Source: CAG-390 sp045531455
GTDB lineage: Bacteria; Bacillota; Clostridia; Oscillospirales; CAG-272
Assembly (NCBI GenBank): GCA_045531455.1
Contig: JAZSEA010000112.1
Location: forward strand, 1-64,000
DNA: 64,000 nucleotides
Direction of reading: 5' to 3'
Numbering within the stretch: the first letter of the stretch is position 1; every line of letters begins with the position of its first letter. Below the pieces are notes generated by a model. The model made no database searches, was not told the DNA's origin, and worked only from the letters and a program-made list of their open reading frames with translations. This document shows positions 7,287-14,721 of the stretch, in pieces. The position numbers and the translations under genes are program-made.

Positions 7287-8012
7287 TTAATTTATAAAGT
7301 TTATAATTTCGTTTACCGTGATACTAATTTGATCATCGACCGATATCGACGGAACCCCGTCGCCGTCCTGATTACCGTACATTCCGAAATAAGCGTGGCA
7401 ACCGCCGTCTATAACGAATTCGGTCAGAGATCCCGAAATATTCGGCTTGTATTCTGCATACTTTTCTCGGTTGAGGACGTTGTCCTCGCTACCGTAGACA
7501 GAAAGAACGGGGAGCGTGATCTCCGCTGTGGAATAGGAGCCGAGAAGAATCAGCCCGTCGAAGTCTTCGGCGTTTTTGGCAAGATGAGAAGCCGCCATAG
7601 ATCCGCCAAGCGAATGACCGCCGATATACCATTCTTCAATTTCGGGATAATCATCCGTCAGTCCATCTGCCGCGTTCATATCGAGAACCGCGAGGTTGAA
7701 GGGCATTTCGAGAAGGATGCAGAGCACGCCCTCCTCTGCAAGCGTTGACATCAGCGGTATATACGCGGTGTATTCAACCTTTCCGCCGGGGTAGAAGATG
7801 AAGCCGATATCTGCCCCGTCGGGTTCGAATACGAGAACGCCGTCAGAAACTTCATTCTGCTTTACTGAATGATTATCTGTGAATTTCGATATGGCTTCGA
7901 TGTCGGCGCGGTAATAGTCACCGACGTAGACTGCGCACACGCCGATTATGATCGCAAGGCAGGTCGCAAGTGATAAAGTCCAGATCAATGCCGTTCTTTT
8001 GGTCTTTTTCAT
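7287..8012 (-). CDS. Membrane-anchored alpha/beta hydrolase
   Basis: The 241-residue protein has an N-terminal membrane anchor (about 9-29), so the enzyme faces outward. The hydrolase domain shows the oxyanion region GFIFYPGGKVE (about 70-80) and the nucleophile elbow GGHSLGG with Ser134. Candidate Asp and His follow in YGSEDNVLN and DGGCHAYFG. This matches a clostridial family often annotated only as alpha/beta hydrolase. It is the first gene of the TetR operon, right behind the promoter and operator, and likely hydrolyses an ester before the downstream reductases act. A role in removing an ester from the operon's substrate is inferred, not shown. Confidence 0.8.
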   Translation of the reverse strand: MKKTKRTALIWTLSLATCLAIIIGVCAVYVGDYYRADIEAISKFTDNHSVKQNEVSDGVLVFEPDGADIGFIFYPGGKVEYTAYIPLMSTLAEEGVLCILLEMPFNLAVLDMNAADGLTDDYPEIEEWYIGGHSLGGSMAASHLAKNAEDFDGLILLGSYSTAEITLPVLSVYGSEDNVLNREKYAEYKPNISGSLTEFVIDGGCHAYFGMYGNQDGDGVPSISVDDQISITVNEIINFIN

Positions 8013-8026
8013 GTTGTTCCTCTTTT

Positions 8027-8042
8027 TATGAACCTGTTCATA
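8027..8042. promoter_or_regulatory. Palindromic operator, probable TetR site
   Basis: TATGAAC-CT-GTTCATA is a perfect inverted repeat with 7-base arms and a 2-base spacer. It overlaps the expected transcription start (about 8040) of the operon encoding the TetR protein at 6764-7276. Size and position fit autorepression. Confidence 0.75.
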
Positions 8043-8046
8043 TAAT

Positions 8047-8075
8047 ATTATACAAATATTTTATATAAATGTCAA
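8047..8075 (-). promoter_or_regulatory. Sigma-A promoter of the seven-gene TetR operon
   Basis: A consensus TTGACA (8070-8075) and TATAAT (8047-8052) on the minus strand are separated by exactly 17 bases. Spacings between the seven downstream genes are from overlap to 18 bases, so this promoter can serve them all down to the terminator at 2789-2819. Confidence 0.9.
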
Positions 8076-8080
8076 TAGGA

Positions 8081-8114
8081 AAAGCAAAACCGTCTCCGAA
8101 AAATCAGAGACGGT
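8081..8114 (-). terminator. Rho-independent terminator after rnfB
   Basis: Arms ACCGTCTC (8089-8096) and GAGACGGT (8107-8114) form a perfect 8-base-pair stem, followed on the minus strand by TTTTGCTTTT. It ends the rnf transcript just before the TetR operon promoter. Confidence 0.85.
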
Positions 8115-8127
8115 ATTAAAATAATTA

Positions 8128-8949
8128 TTATAAGAAGCACTTTTCGCAGACGAAAACGTCCTTGTGGATGGCGTGAACGGGACAAGCTTCGACGCAAAGT
8201 CCGCAGCTGGTGCACTTGGAGTGATCGAGAAGAGGAAGGTTATCATCCATAGTGATCGCGCCGTTAGGGCAGGTACGCGCACACTTGGTGCATCCGATAC
8301 AGCCGTTTGTGCACATCTTACGTGTGATTGCGCCCTTGTTGTGGTTCGAGCAGCCGATCGCGATGATGGTGCCGTCCTCCTGCATCTTTATGGTGCCGTG
8401 AGGACAGTTCTTTGCGCAGAGACCGCAACCGGAGCAGAGGCTCGAGATGACTTTTGCGACGCCGTCTGTTATGACGATAGCATTGTTGGGACAAGCAGCC
8501 GCGCAATCGCCAAGACCTATGCAGGCGTAGGTGCAGACGTTTTCGCCCTCCCAATGCTCAGCGGCTTCTTTACAAGTCTTGAAGCCGTCGCGGAGATGTT
8601 TTTCATCTTTTTTGGTGGCTTCACAGGTACCGTGGCATCCGACGTAAGCGAAGAGCTTGACAGCCTTTCCTGCTTCAACGCCGAGGATAGATGCGATATC
8701 CTGAGAAGCCGCATCTCCGCCGGGAACGCAGAGGTTGGTCTCGCTGATCTTGCCCTCGGAAAGAGCACGTGCGTAGCCGTCACAGCCGCTGTAGCCGCAG
8801 GCACCGCAGTTTGCTCCGGGAAGTGCATCACGGATAGCGAGGAACTTTTCGTCCTCCTGTACGCCGAAGAGAATATTGGAAACGGTAAGTATGATCGCGC
8901 AGACGACCGCGACCGCAAGACAGATAAGAACGGGAATAAGTATTGCCAT
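8128..8949 (-). CDS. rnfB: Rnf complex Fe-S subunit RnfB
   Basis: RnfB brings electrons from reduced ferredoxin into the Na+/H+-pumping ferredoxin:NAD+ oxidoreductase. The 273-residue protein has an N-terminal membrane helix (about 5-27). The 4Fe-4S motif NCGACGYSGC follows, with Cys48, Cys51, Cys56 and Cys74 (C-x2-C-x4-C-x17-C). Several ferredoxin-type clusters come next (CIGLGDCAAACP, CSGCGLCAKNCP, CIGCTKCARTCP, CTSCGLCVEACP). This matches clostridial RnfB. It is the last gene of the D-G-E-A-B order, 15 bases after rnfA, with a terminator behind it. Confidence 0.95.
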   Translation of the reverse strand: MAILIPVLICLAVAVVCAIILTVSNILFGVQEDEKFLAIRDALPGANCGACGYSGCDGYARALSEGKISETNLCVPGGDAASQDIASILGVEAGKAVKLFAYVGCHGTCEATKKDEKHLRDGFKTCKEAAEHWEGENVCTYACIGLGDCAAACPNNAIVITDGVAKVISSLCSGCGLCAKNCPHGTIKMQEDGTIIAIGCSNHNKGAITRKMCTNGCIGCTKCARTCPNGAITMDDNLPLLDHSKCTSCGLCVEACPVHAIHKDVFVCEKCFL

Positions 8950-8964
8950 AATTTTTCTGCCTCC

Positions 8965-9558
8965 TTATGCGAGAAGATTTTCAACGATTCCCGCAAAGCC
9001 GTAGAACGCCATAGCGACGATCGAAGCGGCAATAAGGGTTACGGGAAGTCCGCGGAAGCATTTCGGAGCATTCGAGTCGTCGAGCTTGGAGCGTACGCCC
9101 GCGAAGAGAAGCATTGCAAGCAGGAATCCGAGTCCGACACCGAGGGAGGATACCATTGCTTCGAGGAAGTTGTAGCCCGCGGTGATATTATTGATGGTTA
9201 CGCCGAGAACCGCGCAGTTTGTTGTGATCAGGGGGAGATAGATACCGAGCGACGCGTGAAGCGAAGGGATGAATCTCTTTAAGATGATCTCAACGAACTG
9301 AACGAGCGTAGCAATAACGAGGATGAATACGATGGTCTGGAAGTATTCGATCTTGAGGGGAACGAGGACGAAATTGTAGATCGGCCAGGTTGCTGCGGTT
9401 GCAAAAAGCATAACGAAGATGACCGCCAGACCCATACCGCTTGCCTGGTTTACCTTCTTGGAAACGCCAAGGAAGGGACAGATACCGAGGAACTGATTGA
9501 GGACGTAGTTGTTGATAAGAACGCCGCCCATAAGAATAAGGATAAGACTCTTAAGCAT
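8965..9558 (-). CDS. rnfA: Rnf complex membrane subunit RnfA
   Basis: The 197-residue integral membrane subunit has six helices. It carries the family landmarks NNYVLNQFLGICPFLGVS near the start (about 16-33) and ITTNCAVLGVTI in the middle, whose conserved Cys residues are thought to hold a membrane-embedded Fe-S centre together with RnfE. Length is normal. It overlaps the end of rnfE by eight bases and precedes rnfB by 15, as in other clostridial rnf operons. Confidence 0.95.
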   Translation of the reverse strand: MLKSLILILMGGVLINNYVLNQFLGICPFLGVSKKVNQASGMGLAVIFVMLFATAATWPIYNFVLVPLKIEYFQTIVFILVIATLVQFVEIILKRFIPSLHASLGIYLPLITTNCAVLGVTINNITAGYNFLEAMVSSLGVGLGFLLAMLLFAGVRSKLDDSNAPKCFRGLPVTLIAASIVAMAFYGFAGIVENLLA

Positions 9559-10255
9559 TTTCTACTTCCTCCTTCTTTTCATTATTGAGACAGGGCTTGC
9601 TTGCGCAGATAGCCGCAGAGGGGCAACCCTCGCAGGAGAAGGACTTCTTCTTGACGCCGCCCTTCTTTTCGGTGAGCTTGTTCATAACCGCGATGAGGAT
9701 ACCGTAAACGAGGAATCCGCCGGGAGCCGCGGCAAGAACGGGGATCTTGAAGCTCTGCATAAATCCGAGCTCAATGCCCATAAAGCTTCCCGCGCCGAAA
9801 ACCTCACGGATGAATGCCATAAGGAAGAGAGCGAGGATGAAGCCGAGACCCATTCCGAGACCGTCGAATGCGGAATCGAGAACGGTATTCTTTCTTGCGA
9901 ACATCTCGGCTCTGCCGAGGATGATGCAGTTTACAACGATGAGCGCGAGGTAAACGCCGAGCATTTCGTAGATCGAGGGCAGGAATGCCTGAAGAAGCAT
10001 CTGTACTGCGGTTACGAATGCAGCGATGATTACGATGTATGCGGGAACGCGAACCGTGTCGGGGATGATCTTTCTGAGCGCGGAAATAACCATATTCGAG
10101 CAGATAAGAACGATCGTTGCCGCGATACCCATCGAGAGCGCAGAGGTTACGTTACCGGTTACCGCCAGAGTGGGGCAGGTACCGAGGATGAGGATGAGAA
10201 CGGGGTTCTCTGCGATAATACCGCGAAGGAGAATAGATAACTTGGACTTTTTCAT
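9551..10255 (-). CDS. rnfE: Rnf complex membrane subunit RnfE
   Basis: The 234-residue subunit is homologous to RnfA, with inverted membrane topology. It has NPVLILILGTCPTLAVTG (about 17-34) and IVVNCIILGRAEMFA, and the family's long last loop. The C-terminal tail after about residue 200 is Cys-rich (CEGCPSAAICASKPC), an addition found in several clostridial RnfE proteins that could hold metal or make disulfides. It starts on the TAATG overlap with rnfG, so translation is coupled. Confidence 0.95.
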   Translation of the reverse strand: MKKSKLSILLRGIIAENPVLILILGTCPTLAVTGNVTSALSMGIAATIVLICSNMVISALRKIIPDTVRVPAYIVIIAAFVTAVQMLLQAFLPSIYEMLGVYLALIVVNCIILGRAEMFARKNTVLDSAFDGLGMGLGFILALFLMAFIREVFGAGSFMGIELGFMQSFKIPVLAAAPGGFLVYGILIAVMNKLTEKKGGVKKKSFSCEGCPSAAICASKPCLNNEKKEEVENA

Positions 10256-11475
10256 TACTGTGCTCCTCCCTTGATTGCGTTGAAGGTTGCGAAAGCATCG
10301 TCTGTCGACTGCTTTACTGCGTTCGAGGTCATGGTAGCGGTTGCGATAACTGCCGCGTCACCTGTCCAGGTCTCGGTGGTCAGACCCTCGAAGCCTGCCT
10401 TGTAAGCGGCATCGTCCATTCCCGCGAAGGTCGCGAAATATTCCTTCTCGAAGATGAACTGATTTGCATCCATCTTAGCGATCGCGCCGTTCGCGTCGAT
10501 AACGAAGTAAACGTCCATCTGATGGAAGCCGATGCTTCTCGAGTAGAAGCCGTAGTATTCCGCGCCGTCAACCTTGAAGGAAACAGCGGCAACAACGGTG
10601 TTGAAGGTGTTGATCTCAACTGCGGTGATATCGGTTGCAGTTTCATAGAGACGTGTGATCTTGGTGGTGAGAGCGTCAACGTAGGACTTCTGGGAAGCAG
10701 AAGCGTGAGCCTTTGCCTCGGTAACGATCACCTCGTGAGCCGAGGTAACGTCATTGCCTTCGATATCAAATACTCTGCATCCGCCTGTTGCGTTGACGAG
10801 AGCTACGAATGCTTCCTCGCCTGCGGAGAAGATGTAAGCGAAGCCTGCATCGTTGGACGCTTTGAGGATCTTCTTGAAGCTTCCCGAAGCGTCGACAGCA
10901 GCGGGATTTGTAAATCCGGGAGCAAGCTCGGGGATCTTTGCCTCAAGCTCAATAGCGGGATCGAGCTTTCCGCCCGAAGCGAGGGTGAATGCCTGAAGCG
11001 CGCCGCTTACCGCATCGCGGTAGCCGCCGCTGGTCATTGTTGCGCCGGTGATGAGGTTGGGTGTGAAGTCTGCGAGAGACTGACCGTTGTAGGTGTTGTC
11101 GATCTCGGGCTCCTTGCCGAAGGTGTCCTGAGTCTCAAGGCACTTCGAGCCCGTGACCTTACCCTCGGAGTTAACGCCGACCATAATGACCATACCCGAC
11201 TTGTAGCCGGTGGATACAACGCGGAAGACGTAACCCTTGCCGGAGGTTTCCTTGTAAGCGTTTGTGACAGATTCGGGAAGACCGAGAGCAGCGAGATCGG
11301 TGATCTCCTCGAAATCGGTACCCTCGGGCATAACCTCGAGAAGCGCGGAGTTAGCCGCGGCGTTTCTCTGTGCCTCAATGATGGGACCCGTTATCATATT
11401 GATTGCCGAAAGAAGAAGAGCGACAACCATACAGATGCAGGAGAGAACGAGAGTGGGCTTGATATTCTTCATCAC
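10255..11475 (-). CDS. rnfG: RnfG, flavoprotein subunit with a second, degenerate FMN-binding domain
   Basis: RnfG carries covalently bound FMN on the outer face of the Rnf complex. The first half is standard: membrane helix (about 8-27) and FMN_bind domain ending in LITGATMTSGGYRDAV, with the flavin-accepting Thr146. The protein is 406 residues, about twice the usual length. Its second half (about 270-400) again looks like an FMN_bind domain, with YGFYSRSIGFHQMDVYFVID and a final IATATMTSNAVKQ, but the S/T-G of the flavinylation motif is missing there. The gene overlaps the end of rnfD by four bases. GTG at 11475 and ATG at 11472 are both possible starts behind the same GGAGG. Confidence 0.9.
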   Translation of the reverse strand: MMKNIKPTLVLSCICMVVALLLSAINMITGPIIEAQRNAAANSALLEVMPEGTDFEEITDLAALGLPESVTNAYKETSGKGYVFRVVSTGYKSGMVIMVGVNSEGKVTGSKCLETQDTFGKEPEIDNTYNGQSLADFTPNLITGATMTSGGYRDAVSGALQAFTLASGGKLDPAIELEAKIPELAPGFTNPAAVDASGSFKKILKASNDAGFAYIFSAGEEAFVALVNATGGCRVFDIEGNDVTSAHEVIVTEAKAHASASQKSYVDALTTKITRLYETATDITAVEINTFNTVVAAVSFKVDGAEYYGFYSRSIGFHQMDVYFVIDANGAIAKMDANQFIFEKEYFATFAGMDDAAYKAGFEGLTTETWTGDAAVIATATMTSNAVKQSTDDAFATFNAIKGGAQ

Positions 11476-12398
11476 TCAGCTACCTCCTCTGTCTTCTGCT
11501 TCTTTGCGCCGATCATATCAATGTAGGGGCAGAGAATGTTCATAATGAGGATAGCGAAGGATGCTCCCTCGGGGTAAGAGCCGTAGAAACGGATGAGCAC
11601 GGTGATGAGCGCACAGCAGAGAGCGAAGATGATCTTGCCGAGCCACTTCTTGGGAGAGGTCACGGGATCGGTTGCCATAAAGATCGCACCGAGGATGAGA
11701 CCGCCGCCGAGGACGTGATAAACCGCGTCTGTGATGCTTGCGCCGAATGCAAGCGAGAGAAGAAATACACCGCCTATGTAAACGACGGGGATATGCCAGG
11801 TGATGACCTTACGGATAACGAGGTAGATACCGCCGAGGAGAAGCGCGATAGCGCAGGTCTCGCCGATGGCACCGCCGCGGTTGCCGAGGAGCATATCGAG
11901 CATAGAGGGAAGAGTACCCTCCGCTCCGCCGAGGATAGCGAGGGGAGTTGCACCCGATTCAAGCTCGGAGAAGCTTGTCATTGCGCCGCCTGCTACGTCG
12001 GAGAAGGCGATGAGGAGCATTACTCTTGCGGCGATAGCGGGGTTTGCAAAGTTATAGCCGAGTCCGCCGAAGGCGCACTTTACGATAACGATGGCAAATA
12101 CGCTGCCGACAAGGCACTGCCAGATGGTCACGTTTGTGGAAAGGTTAAGTGCGAGCAGAAGTCCTGTGACAACTGCGGTGAGATCGCCGACGGTCTGTTC
12201 TTTCTTTGCGAGCAGATTGAAAAGGAACTCGGAAAGAAGAGCCGAACCAACGCATACCGCGATCGTAACAGCCGCGCGAAGTCCGAAGAAGACTATAGCG
12301 GCTACCGTTGCGGGAGCGAGAGCGATCAGCATGTCGATCATCACGCGCCTTGTGGTGCGGGATGCGACGGGAGAATTTGAGGTGTTCAAATTGTCCAT
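11472..12398 (-). CDS. rnfD: Rnf complex membrane flavoprotein RnfD
   Basis: The 308-residue membrane subunit has about nine helices and the covalent-FMN motif ESGATPLA (Thr151 accepts the flavin). The family segment GGLGYNFANPAIAARVML and the C-terminal FMATDPVTSPKKWLGK are also present. It is the first recognisable rnf gene here. In most clostridia rnfC precedes rnfD; no rnfC is found upstream, where only a 54-residue gene intervenes. RnfC, the NADH-site subunit, must be encoded elsewhere or be absent. Confidence 0.95.
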   Translation of the reverse strand: MDNLNTSNSPVASRTTRRVMIDMLIALAPATVAAIVFFGLRAAVTIAVCVGSALLSEFLFNLLAKKEQTVGDLTAVVTGLLLALNLSTNVTIWQCLVGSVFAIVIVKCAFGGLGYNFANPAIAARVMLLIAFSDVAGGAMTSFSELESGATPLAILGGAEGTLPSMLDMLLGNRGGAIGETCAIALLLGGIYLVIRKVITWHIPVVYIGGVFLLSLAFGASITDAVYHVLGGGLILGAIFMATDPVTSPKKWLGKIIFALCCALITVLIRFYGSYPEGASFAILIMNILCPYIDMIGAKKQKTEEVAE

Positions 12399-12438
12399 TG
12401 TTTCACTCCTTATATTGTGTTTAATGATTTTCTGTATG

Positions 12439-12603
12439 TTATGGCTTAAAGCCTTGTTTTAATGTAAGGACATAATTGTAAACCGCGACCCTCTTTTGAT
12501 CAAGAGGATTTCCCGCGGAGATGATGTTCGTCATATAAAGCTTGCATTTTTCGAGGTATGCGCGGATGAGATCGGCTTTGAACTTATCGATGATGTACTT
12601 CAT
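12439..12603 (-). CDS. 54-residue protein of unknown function at the head of the rnf operon
   Basis: The small frame starts at ATG 12603 with an ideal ribosome binding site (AAGGAGG, six bases upstream). It directly follows a consensus promoter and ends 40 bases before rnfD. The product is basic, apparently helical and without a membrane segment. It begins MKYIIDKFKADLIRAYLEK and ends VYNYVLTLKQGFKP. It is not recognised. It takes the place where rnfC usually lies but is far too short to be RnfC. It may be a small accessory or regulatory protein of the Rnf complex, or a leader peptide. Confidence 0.6.
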   Translation of the reverse strand: MKYIIDKFKADLIRAYLEKCKLYMTNIISAGNPLDQKRVAVYNYVLTLKQGFKP

Positions 12604-12638
12604 AGCCGCCTCCTTATGTCCTCGAAAAATCCCAGTAT

Positions 12639-12667
12639 ATTATATCATTAAAATCGTTTTTTGTCAA
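12639..12667 (-). promoter_or_regulatory. Sigma-A promoter of the rnf operon
   Basis: TTGACA (12662-12667) and TATAAT (12639-12644) on the minus strand are 17 bases apart, giving a start near 12632 and a short leader before the small gene at 12603. Confidence 0.9.
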
Positions 12668-12723
12668 TCCTTAAAGCCCGCGTAAAATTAAATTTATTAT
12701 ATAAACTATTATATAATAAAAGT

Positions 12724-12902
12724 GGATGCCTCGTTTTCACGAAGCATCCGGAGAGAAAATTATGAAGAAGATAAGTCTTTTTTGGCTTGGGCCACCGACA
12801 GCCGTTTTGACGGTGCCCAAGAGTATATGCGGTGCGGACGGGACTCGAGGCTTCTTTGAAGCTTTTGCTCCAAACGAGCCCTTACGGCTGTCCTGACCGT
12901 GT
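12724..12902 (-). ncRNA. Candidate structured non-coding RNA with pseudoknot
   Basis: No convincing gene lies between 12604 and 13041. Instead a structured RNA is predicted on the minus strand. A TATAAT at 12907-12912 would start it near 12900. Stem A pairs 12841-12847 with 12875-12881 around a small hairpin (12850-12862). Stem B is 11 base pairs (12786-12797 with 12811-12821, one bulge). The loop of stem B (12798-12805) is fully complementary to the 5' end (12884-12891), forming a pseudoknot. A terminator hairpin (12724-12749) followed by ACTTTTATT ends it, giving about 180 nt. Two G-U pairs that would be A-C mismatches on the other strand favour minus-strand transcription. I cannot assign a family; raiA-type RNA is one to test. 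Confidence 0.55.
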
Positions 12903-12994
12903 TATTATTATACGTTCGCTTTCTCAATTCAAACTAAACTGAATAAGAAAAAATTGTTAAGGAAGATGAAAATATATTATTGTTTCAGCAGATT

Positions 12995-13032
12995 AAGAAA
13001 AAACGACCGCCACCCGATTCGGGTGACGGTCG
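12995..13032 (-). terminator. Terminator of the solute-binding protein gene
   Basis: A 12-base-pair stem (13004-13015 with 13021-13032, one mismatch, loop of five) is followed on the minus strand by TTTTTTCTT. It lies ten bases after the stop codon at 13042. Confidence 0.85.
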
Positions 13033-13041
13033 AGCTATGAA

Positions 13042-14538
13042 TTAATTACCTGCAAAAGCCTCGGAATTGATAAGAGTTGTGAGCTGCTTTGCAAATACTC
13101 CGCCGAGCGTTGCCGCCGTGGAGCTCCATCCCTCAGCCGCAGTTCCTGCGAGAGCCTTTCTGATCGCGCGGTATGTCTCATAATCGAAGATATGAGTGAA
13201 GGTACGTCCAACCTCAAAGGATACGCCGTCGCGGATATGGTCGATCATTCTCTGCGAGGTCGAGTCGGTGGTGTAACGGATCTTCATAGCGACCTCGTAG
13301 AGGTTCGGGGTGACTGCACGATAGCTCTCGGAAGCGAGAGCCTCGAGGGTGTATGCCGCAACCTCGGGAATATCGGTTCCCTTGGAGATCATATAGAGAG
13401 AATACTTGTAGTTAAGAGTGGTGGAATAGCCGTCCTGATCCTTGTTATATTTCGGGATGGGCGCGATTCCGAAGTCAACTCCGCTTCCGGGGAGATAGTT
13501 CATGGCGAAGTCGAGCGCGTAGATGATAAAGAGCGAAGAGCCCGAAACGAAGGTGGACTCATCCTGCTTAGAGTCGTTGAGAACCGAATCGGTCTGGCAG
13601 AAGGCGGAAACCTTTTCGACGAGTGTCTGAGCGATATCTCCGTTCCAGGTGTCGGAAAGCTTGGGCATATCGTTGCTGTCCTTATCAACGAAGCTGAGGT
13701 TCGAACCGTAGAAGAGAGCCTCGAGGGTGATCGCGTCGTGAACGAGACCGTAGATCGTTGTGCCGCCCGTGGTCGAAACGCCGTTCATTGCGGAAGCGAT
13801 GGAGAGGAACTTATCGATGGTCCAATCGCCGCTGTCAACGAGATCGTAAGGATTCTCGAGAGAGTAGTTCGTAATGAGCTCCTTGTTGAAGAAGGTGCCG
13901 TACATACGGAGCAGGTAGTTTGTCGAGATATCGCCTGTTGCGAAGTAGAGCTTACCGTTGATCGTAGCCATATCGGTAAGGTCAGAACCCCACCAGGGCA
14001 TATCAAGTGCGAGCTTGTCGGAATAATCCATAAGATCGAGCGCATAGCCGTAGGTTGCCGCCATCGCGATGGTGGTACTGTATGCGGAGATGATGTCGTA
14101 GAGACAGTCGCCCGAGAGGTCGGATGCGATGATGTTGTTGAAGTCGGCGCGCTGGCTGTAGTCGCCCTTTTCACCGATCCAGTTGAAGGTGATGCCGAGG
14201 CGGTCCTCGACCTTGAGGTTTCTGTAATAGATCGATGCGTTGATGCTGTCGCCGTCATCCTCCGCGGTGTATTCAACGTTCTTCGCGTTGCTCCAATAGA
14301 GAACGTCGACTGTCTCGCCGCCGTAATTGAGCTCAGGAATACGGTCCTTGAGATAACCGTTTTCATCATAAGGATTCTCGGTTTCGGGGATGGGCTCGGT
14401 CGTTGTTGCGTTTCCGCCCTCACCTGCGGGAGCACTCGTCTGCTCGCCACCCTTGTTATCTGCGCAAGCTATTGCAGAGGGGAGAACAAGGATGAGTGCA
14501 AGGGCCAAAGCCAGAGTCTTGAGTAAATACTTTTTCAT
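13042..14538 (-). CDS. ABC-type extracellular solute-binding lipoprotein
   Basis: The 498-residue precursor has a signal peptide and a lipobox ending at Cys25 (LPSAIAC), then a low-complexity linker (about 30-55). The following domain resembles extracellular solute-binding proteins of the sugar type (NGYLKDRIPELNYGGETVDV, SYRAVTPNLYEVAMKIRY). It would capture a carbohydrate outside the cell for an ABC importer, but no permease or ATPase gene lies nearby, so it is an orphan subunit in this window. The start at 14538 is supported by GGAGG five bases upstream. It is divergent from an AraC regulator, which probably controls it from the shared 180-base region. Confidence 0.8.
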   Translation of the reverse strand: MKKYLLKTLALALALILVLPSAIACADNKGGEQTSAPAGEGGNATTTEPIPETENPYDENGYLKDRIPELNYGGETVDVLYWSNAKNVEYTAEDDGDSINASIYYRNLKVEDRLGITFNWIGEKGDYSQRADFNNIIASDLSGDCLYDIISAYSTTIAMAATYGYALDLMDYSDKLALDMPWWGSDLTDMATINGKLYFATGDISTNYLLRMYGTFFNKELITNYSLENPYDLVDSGDWTIDKFLSIASAMNGVSTTGGTTIYGLVHDAITLEALFYGSNLSFVDKDSNDMPKLSDTWNGDIAQTLVEKVSAFCQTDSVLNDSKQDESTFVSGSSLFIIYALDFAMNYLPGSGVDFGIAPIPKYNKDQDGYSTTLNYKYSLYMISKGTDIPEVAAYTLEALASESYRAVTPNLYEVAMKIRYTTDSTSQRMIDHIRDGVSFEVGRTFTHIFDYETYRAIRKALAGTAAEGWSSTAATLGGVFAKQLTTLINSEAFAGN

Positions 14539-14571
14539 GTCAGCCTCCATAGGGATTTTTTATGCATCATA

Positions 14572-14600
14572 AATATATCACATTTTCTTCCCATCGTAAA
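14572..14600 (-). promoter_or_regulatory. Promoter of the solute-binding protein gene
   Basis: TTTACG (14595-14600) and TATATT (14572-14577) on the minus strand are 17 bases apart. This sub-consensus promoter is consistent with activation by the divergently encoded AraC protein. Confidence 0.6.
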
Positions 14601-14664
14601 TGGTAATATCGACCGAAGTTTATACCAATTTTGCCGAAAATGTAAAGAAAATAGCGAAATACAC

Positions 14665-14693
14665 TTGAAAAAATGTGTAACATATTATATAAT
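14665..14693 (+). promoter_or_regulatory. Promoter of the araC-type operon
   Basis: TTGAAA (14665-14670) and TATAAT (14688-14693) are 17 bases apart, immediately before the AraC-type gene starting at 14722. Confidence 0.8.
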
Positions 14694-14721
14694 TTTATTA
14701 TGCTAAATGTGGAGGAGCGTT

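Noticed and set aside
12762..12896. A 44-codon plus-strand frame with a GGAG before it
   Set aside because: It coincides with the structured RNA, the product shows no protein-like pattern, and the base-pair wobble evidence favours minus-strand RNA. It cannot be fully excluded.
12399..13041. A hidden or split rnfC gene
   Set aside because: All frames between rnfD and the solute-binding gene are short, and none shows the RnfC NADH/FMN motifs or 4Fe-4S cysteines.
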